Shown here one piece after another: positions 59,400-64,000 of a stretch of DNA of 64,000 nt. The position numbers and the translations under genes are program-made. This stretch comes from Cycas panzhihuaensis (Eukaryota > Cycadophyta). Under the pieces are notes generated by a model, which saw only the letters and a program-made list of their open reading frames with translations, made no database searches and was not told where the DNA came from. The stretch spans positions 234,615,741-234,679,740 of the forward strand of contig CM041465.1 in assembly GCA_023213395.1 (NCBI GenBank). The letters run 5' to 3'. Numbering within the stretch: position 1 is the first letter of the stretch; every line of letters starts with the position of its first letter.

Positions 59400-60840
59400 C
59401 AAGAAAACCTGCATACACAACTACTGAATGCCAAAATCACAAATACCCATTGTAATTTTATACCATTTAAATTTTTTTGTACTAACAATCTTAGTCAATG
59501 AGTTTATAGTATTCTCTTTTGTAGCAATCTTCTCTAAGTCCACCTTATGATCTTGAACTATTTCCATCACAAAATAGAACTGTATATCAATATGGTTTGA
59601 CTGAGCATAAAAAATGGGATTCTTTGTTAGGTAGATTGCACTTTGACTATCACAATCTATCCTCACAGCATCCTGCTTAAAGCCAATATATGTACATAAC
59701 CTCTATAACTAGACTGCTTCTTTACATGCATGAGTAGATGTCATATACTTTGCCTCTATGCTAGAAAGTGCCACAACTTGCTATCTTTTACTCATCCAGC
59801 TGACTACAACACCACAAAGGGTAAAAACATATCCGCTTATAGATCTTCTCATGTTAAGATCTCCAGCATAATCAACATCAACAAAACATCTCAAGTTCAC
59901 TATTCTACTCTGCATAGGATCTCCTTAATAGCAAATTCCATAGTCTAATATACCTCACAAATACCTAAAAATCCTTTTCACTGCCACCCAATGCTCCCTG
60001 CCTGGGTTTGACATATACCTACTAACTACTCCCAGTGCATGGGCAATGTTTGGTTGAGTGCAAACTATCACATACATTAGGCTACCAAAAACACTATCAT
60101 AAGGGACAAATGCCATGTCTTCAACTTCTTGGTGATTCTTTAGGCATTGTTGAACTAGTAATTTTAAACTAGTAGGAAGAGGAACATTAACTGGTTTACT
60201 ATCTTACAACCTAAACCATTGTAATATTGTCTTAATGTACCATCTTTAACTAAGCCAAATCTTTATGTTTCTCCTATCCCTTTTAATCTCAATACTAAAA
60301 ATAAAATGTACAGCACCAAGGCCCTTCATCTCAAAGTGAGATGCCAGTTGGTCTTTCATAAGTTGGCATATTCGTTTATTATTACCAACTAAAAGTATGT
60401 CATTAACATATAAAGCCAAAATAGTAAAATGATCACCAACCTGCTTATAATAAACACAATAATTTGTTTTACTATGCATAAAGCCATCTGCCAACATATG
60501 TGAATCAAACTTTTGATACCACATCCTTGGTGACTGTTTCAAGCCATATAATGACTTCTTCAACCTGCACATTATATCCTCCTTTCCTACAACTTTAAAC
60601 CCTTCAAACTGTAACATATAAATTTCGTCCTTGAGGTCACCATAAAGAAATGTAGTCTTCACATCCATTTTATCCACCTCAAGGCCATAGGTAGCTACCA
60701 TAGCTAACAAAAATCTAATTTAACAAACTTTTGCAACAGGAGAAAATACCTCATCAAAATCTATTCCCTTGACTTGGGAATAGCCTTTTGCTACCAAGTG
60801 AGCCTTATACTTTTCCACAGTAACATCTACCCAGAGCTTC
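59400..60840 (-). pseudogene. Copia G reverse transcriptase and RNase H
   Basis: RT: open frame 60710-60246 with MDVKTTFLYGDLKDEIYMLQ, KKSLYGLKQSPRMWYQKFDS and the catalytic box YVNDILLVGN (usual YVDD, second-last Asp changed to Asn). Upstream near 60740-60830 is a decayed YKAHLVAKGYSQVKGIDFDE. RNase H: open frame 59666-59421 with IDCDSQSAIYLTKNPIFYAQ and SNHIDIQFYFVMEIVQ, typical of the copia C-terminus. Stops between 59670 and 60245 break the link. Replicates element RNA into DNA when intact. Confidence 0.87.
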
Positions 60841-62110
60841 TTCTTGAAGATCTATTTGTTATCAATAAGTTTTCTATTATTAGGTAGATATACTAGCTCC
60901 CATATATTATTTTTATCTAAGGCCATCATTTCTTATTGCATGGCCTTCATCTAAAGTTGGCTCTCTTTTGACTCTAGAGCCTCCCGAACAATAACTAGAT
61001 CACCTTTTGTAGCAAATAAAACATAAGAGGAGTGATGAAATTCTTTAAGAATATACTTCTTAGGCTGTCTTCTCTCATGAGTTGATCTCCTCAAGATGTG
61101 GGGTTTTTGAGGTTGAGCTACCTCTATAGTTGGTTCTTCCTCTTTAGTTGATTCATATTCTAATGCAGAATCTTCATCCCTTGCTTCAAATTGTACCTTC
61201 TTACAGTGCTTCTCCTTTGGTTCTTCATCCTGCTTCAGAGACTTAAACTCCTCTCTAAAGATAACATCATAACTATATACAAGCTTTTGTATTGCAAGGT
61301 TATAAAGCTTATATCCTTTAACACCATCACCATAGCCAATGAAAATAGTCTTTTATGCTTTAAAATCAAGCTTAGTCCTTTGTTGTTTAGGAAAATACAC
61401 AAAAGCTTCACAACCAAAAACTCTAGGATGACCAAGAGATGGTTTCTTACCAAACTACACTTTTTTAGGTGTTTTGTATACTAAGGCAATTGTCGGTGAT
61501 CTATTTATTAGGTAGCTTGTAGTCATCATAGCCTCTACCCAGAATTTCTTCTCTAATCTAGCAACACTAAGCATACTCCTAGATCTCTTTAGCAAAGTCC
61601 TATTCATCCTTTCAGCAACTCCATTCCATTATGGTGTATAGGGAATTGTCTTTTACCTTGCTATCCCATACTTCTTATAGAACTACTCAAATTCTTTTGA
61701 GTAAAACTCACGTCCATTATCAGTCCTCAGTACCTTCATCCACCTGTCACTCTGATTCTTGACCAAGGCCTTGAATTCTTTGAATTTATTGAAGACTTTA
61801 GATTTCTACTTAACAAAGTACAACCATGTCTTTCTTAAGAAATCATCTATGAATGAGACAAATTATTTGGACTCACCCAATTAGGGTACATCAACAGGTC
61901 CAAAAACATCACTGTGCACCAATTGCAGAATACCCTTTGCTCTCTTCGAACTTGAAGAAAAACTAACCCGATTTGTTTTCCATACACATAATACTCACAG
62001 AAATCAAAATCAAATGAGCCATTAATTATAGAGATGTCTTCTACCATACCTTTGGAGAATAAAGTATGGAGGCCTTTCTCTCCAATATGGCCCAATCTTT
62101 GATGCCACAG
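60841..62110 (-). pseudogene. Copia G integrase and linker to RT
   Basis: Pre-integrase zinc-binding region near 62100-61950 (MGHIGEKGLHTLFSKGMVED, then C-x2-C relic CEYYVYGKQ). The core shows VLRTDNGREFYSKEFEQF near 61710 (second catalytic Asp) and GVAERMNRTLLKRSRSML near 61590 (Glu), then VFGCEAFVYFPKQQRTKLDF near 61400 and IFIGYGDGVKGYKLYN near 61320. Few stops compared with the gypsy elements. Shadow frames on both strands overlap it. Confidence 0.85.
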
Positions 62111-62379
62111 TATAGTTTTACCAGCAAGTGATATTTGAGTCCCGTCTTATTCATTGCCACTTTCTATAATAGTTGGACTATAACTTCTAGCACACACAGT
62201 ACTTGCATCAAGCTTATATAGTGTTCTAAATCAAACCCCTCTTACTAATATCAATGCTCCTCAAACTATTCTGTAACTATTTTTATTAAAGATCACTTCT
62301 ATTCCTACATCATCCAATTAACTGACAAACAATAGACTCATAGCCAAAGTAGGAATATGACTTACATGAGGGATAGTTT

Positions 62380-62750
62380 TAACCCTTCTATCCCTAAATC
62401 AAACATTTACCCTTCCACAACCTAAAATTTTATATGGGTAATGATCCCCAAGAAATACCTCACCTCCATCAATCCTTGTGTATTCACAAAACTAGTCCCT
62501 ATGGGGAGTAACATAAAGCAAAGCACCAGAGTCAATTAACCAAGACTCAACATTTGACAACTTATCTGAGGTTGTCAAATAAACATCATTGTCAACTTTA
62601 TTAGAGGCTTTTTCTATCGTGGAAGAAGTAGCTTCAAGTGACTTTCCCTTATCTACCTTGACTTGACATTAGCTCTTCATATAGTAAATTTTTATGGGGT
62701 CGTCATCGACGTGGTAGATTCCCCTTATTCTTCTTCCAAAGATAATTCTA
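62380..62750 (-). pseudogene. Copia G protease / end of gag, truncated
   Basis: SNVESWLIDSGALLYVT near 62560-62510 is the copia aspartic protease motif (DSGA with the catalytic Asp). Upstream KGKSLEATSSTIEKASN near 62650 is the usual Lys-rich linker after the Gag zinc knuckle, which is no longer recognisable. Copia homology fades before about 62750. Confidence 0.68.
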
Positions 62751-62845
62751 CTATTATACAGGTTTGCATAATGGGTCTTTGAGGGTGGATTGCTCCTGTA
62801 ATATGACCCTGCAAACGTATGTAACAAAAGATACCACCATCCCTG

Positions 62846-63184
62846 CTATGCACTCCAGTGTGTAAAGGCAAAACCAATGTTTTTTACCATTTTGGCATTG
62901 ACCAGCACCAAGATCTGCTTGTAGTCCCTGAAAGAGATATCTGGAGCTGTTATTTTAACAAATTCATATTCAGAACTATAAATCCAACCAAATGGATCTG
63001 CATTGTCTAGCTCATAAATGTGTTCTGCCTGTAGTCGTGGGTGGTGTTCTTCTAGATTTATCCGGGCCACCATCTGTAGGTAGTAGTCTGTCTCAACATT
63101 GTGCCAAATCTTCATCTGGAGGTGCTGGGGCAGGTCTTGGACTGCTCCTTGTAGCTGGGTCCACTGCGCTTCCTCTTGTGCCAT
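62846..63184 (-). CDS. Small unidentified ORF overlapping the end of the viral RNase H frame
   Basis: Open frame of about 112 codons from the Met at 63184 (a longer frame opens at 63235). It overlaps the RNase H frame by about 92 bases in another frame, an arrangement typical of compact viral genomes. The product has no membrane segment or recognised motif; it is rich in Gln, Glu and aromatic residues (WTQLQGAVQDLPQHLQMKI near the start; ends AFTHWSA). Some caulimovirid genera carry an extra ORF after pol, which this may be; I cannot assign it. Confidence 0.5.
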   Translation of the reverse strand: MAQEEAQWTQLQGAVQDLPQHLQMKIWHNVETDYYLQMVARINLEEHHPRLQAEHIYELDNADPFGWIYSSEYEFVKITAPDISFRDYKQILVLVNAKMVKNIGFAFTHWSA

Positions 63185-63815
63185 CCTGCTGCCTGGAAAG
63201 TTTGTCAGCAAGAATATTAGTATCTCCTGGAACATATTCTATATCATAGGAGAATTTGTGGAGGAAACTTTGCCACCTTGTCAATCTACCATGTTTATCA
63301 AGCAGAGGGTCTATGTTTCTTTCCTTGAATCTGGCTAGTCCTTTATAATCACTCTGGATGGCAAAGTGGCAGGGAATTAGGTATAGTCTGAAGGCTTTTA
63401 GTGCCTTGACTACGGCTTGTATTTCCCTTTCTGTAGAGTGGTATCTTTTCTCGGTGTCAGTCCATGTGCCTGATGCGTATCTGCATACCTGTCCGTCTTC
63501 AAATAGTGCAGCTCCCCATCCTGAGTTGGACGCATCTGTTTGGACCGTAAACTTACCCTTTCCGTTTGGGATTTTTAAAGGTGGCAGTTTCATGCACATT
63601 CTTTTCAGCTCTTGGACCAAGTGGGTGTGTTCGTCAGTCCAGTTGAAGGAATTCTTTTTTAGAAGGGATTGGAGTCCTGCCCTCTGTGAGCTGCATTCTT
63701 TGATGAAGGGTAGTAGGTAGTTTATGCATCCTAGAAACGATTGGACTTGCTTTGGAGTTGTCATTTCATTGGGATATTCTAGGATGTGTGAGACCACATG
63801 TGGTTGTGAACTCAT
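63093..63815 (-). pseudogene. Caulimoviridae-like RNase H with end of the RT connection region
   Basis: 240-codon open frame. Residues 1-45 are the RT thumb/connection (QVQSFLGCINYLLPFIKECS), about 85-190 are RNase H with first Asp in VQTDASNSGWGAALF, Glu in YHSTEREIQAV and Asp in FAIQSDYKGLARF, and a C-terminal YVPGDTNILADKLSR (ADxLS). It ends in a Pro/Ala-rich tail. The Met start at 63815 is not a true start: RT sequence lies directly upstream in another frame, so a frameshift near 63820 breaks the pol gene. RNase H removes the RNA template during viral DNA synthesis. Confidence 0.82.
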
Positions 63816-64000
63816 CCTTCTTTAATGTGCAATCCCAGGAATTCAATTTCTGATTGGGCCAGACTGGTCTTTGAATCTAATAAGACTATCCCATTTTCCT
63901 TGACCAGCTCGAGGAACTTATGCAGATGACTTTTGTGTTCCTCTATTGAGGAAGAGTAGATTAGGATGTCATCTATGTATACTAGGATGAAAGAGTAGTA
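63816..64000 (-). pseudogene. Caulimoviridae-like RT, C-terminal end of palm, cut by the window edge
   Basis: Minus strand from 64000 reads through the RT catalytic box VYIDDILIYSSS (near 63955-63990), a helix EEHKSHLHKFLELVKE and IEFLGLHIKEG, then meets a stop close to 63820 where the frame shifts to that of the RNase H. YIDD is intact. The remainder of pol lies outside the window. Confidence 0.8.

Larger units (their letters stand above)
58873..62750 (-). mobile_element. Element G: Ty1/copia retrotransposon, 5' truncated
   Basis: Minus-strand copia element with 3' LTR, PPT, RNase H, RT, integrase and protease in the Ty1/copia order (protease-integrase-RT-RNase H). Gag is missing or unrecognisable beyond about 62700, and no 5' LTR or TGGTATCAGAGC-type PBS is seen; Caulimoviridae-like sequence starts instead. 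It interrupts the PMD region of F. Confidence 0.85.
62750..64000 (-). mobile_element. V: endogenous Caulimoviridae-like fragment, continues beyond the window
   Basis: Minus-strand pararetrovirus-like segment: end of RT, RNase H and a small overlapping ORF. The RNase H pattern (TDAS…GWGAAL, CRYASGTW, EKRYHSTEREIQAV) is that of Caulimoviridae, not of the gypsy elements in this window. It has far fewer defects than its neighbours, which suggests more recent arrival. Genus not determined. The exact junction with copia G lies between about 62700 and 62845. Confidence 0.75.

Noticed and set aside
63358-63720. 120-codon plus-strand frame opposite the viral RNase H
   Set aside because: Antisense shadow of a well-supported RNase H frame.

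Overview
The window looks like plant nuclear heterochromatin made almost entirely of nested LTR retrotransposons. I see no host single-copy gene, tRNA or rRNA. Plant origin is inferred from Tat/Ogre-type Ty3/gypsy elements (PBS close to TGGCGACC-ATA-CTTGGGAC, protease VDNGS and DVDYNLLLG motifs, an extra RNase H), a plant mobile domain (PMD) gene, a Ty1/copia element and a Caulimoviridae-like fragment. Coding regions are riddled with TAG/TGA/TAA changes, mostly readable as C-to-T decay of methylated DNA. I do not name a species.

Layout, with my labels. A (+ strand, oldest host): partial 5' LTR 1-1124, gag/protease to 5831, pol pieces at 10269-10464 and 40195-42720. B (minus, 5832-10268) and C (minus, 10465-40194) are inserted in A's pol. 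D (minus, 20870-35488) is inserted in C's gag and is the best preserved. E (minus, from 42751) lies just after A's integrase stop. F (+, from 49673) lies within E. G is a copia element (minus, about 58873-62750) placed within F's 3' part. V is a Caulimoviridae-like pol fragment (minus, about 62800-64000) running off the end. Flanking 5-bp duplications support B (gggag/aggag), C (tatag/catag) and D (atagg/acaag), each differing only by transitions.

A-F are one family with very long LTRs (2.7-3.2 kb). In element orientation the order is 5' LTR, PBS, gag, protease, (RT-RNase H-integrase, usually deleted), integrase C-terminus, an antisense PMD gene, a second RNase H (aRNH type), PPT, 3' LTR. Only A keeps RT, its RNase H and integrase together. 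D and F have lost the RT core and C has lost all of pol, so these three look non-autonomous.

The most interesting item is the antisense PMD gene carried by C, D and E. In C and D a TATA box (CTATATAAGG) precedes it. In all three copies exon 1 has exactly 24 nt from ATG to a GTRAGTG donor, intron 1 is 480-498 bp, exon 2 encodes the PMD and a linker (with 30-bp GGEAGPSGT-type repeats in C and D), a second intron follows, and exon 3 is a coiled coil. Its intron 1 shares a palindromic sequence cluster with the U3 part of the LTRs. This looks like a complete spliced gene travelling on the antisense strand of a retrotransposon.
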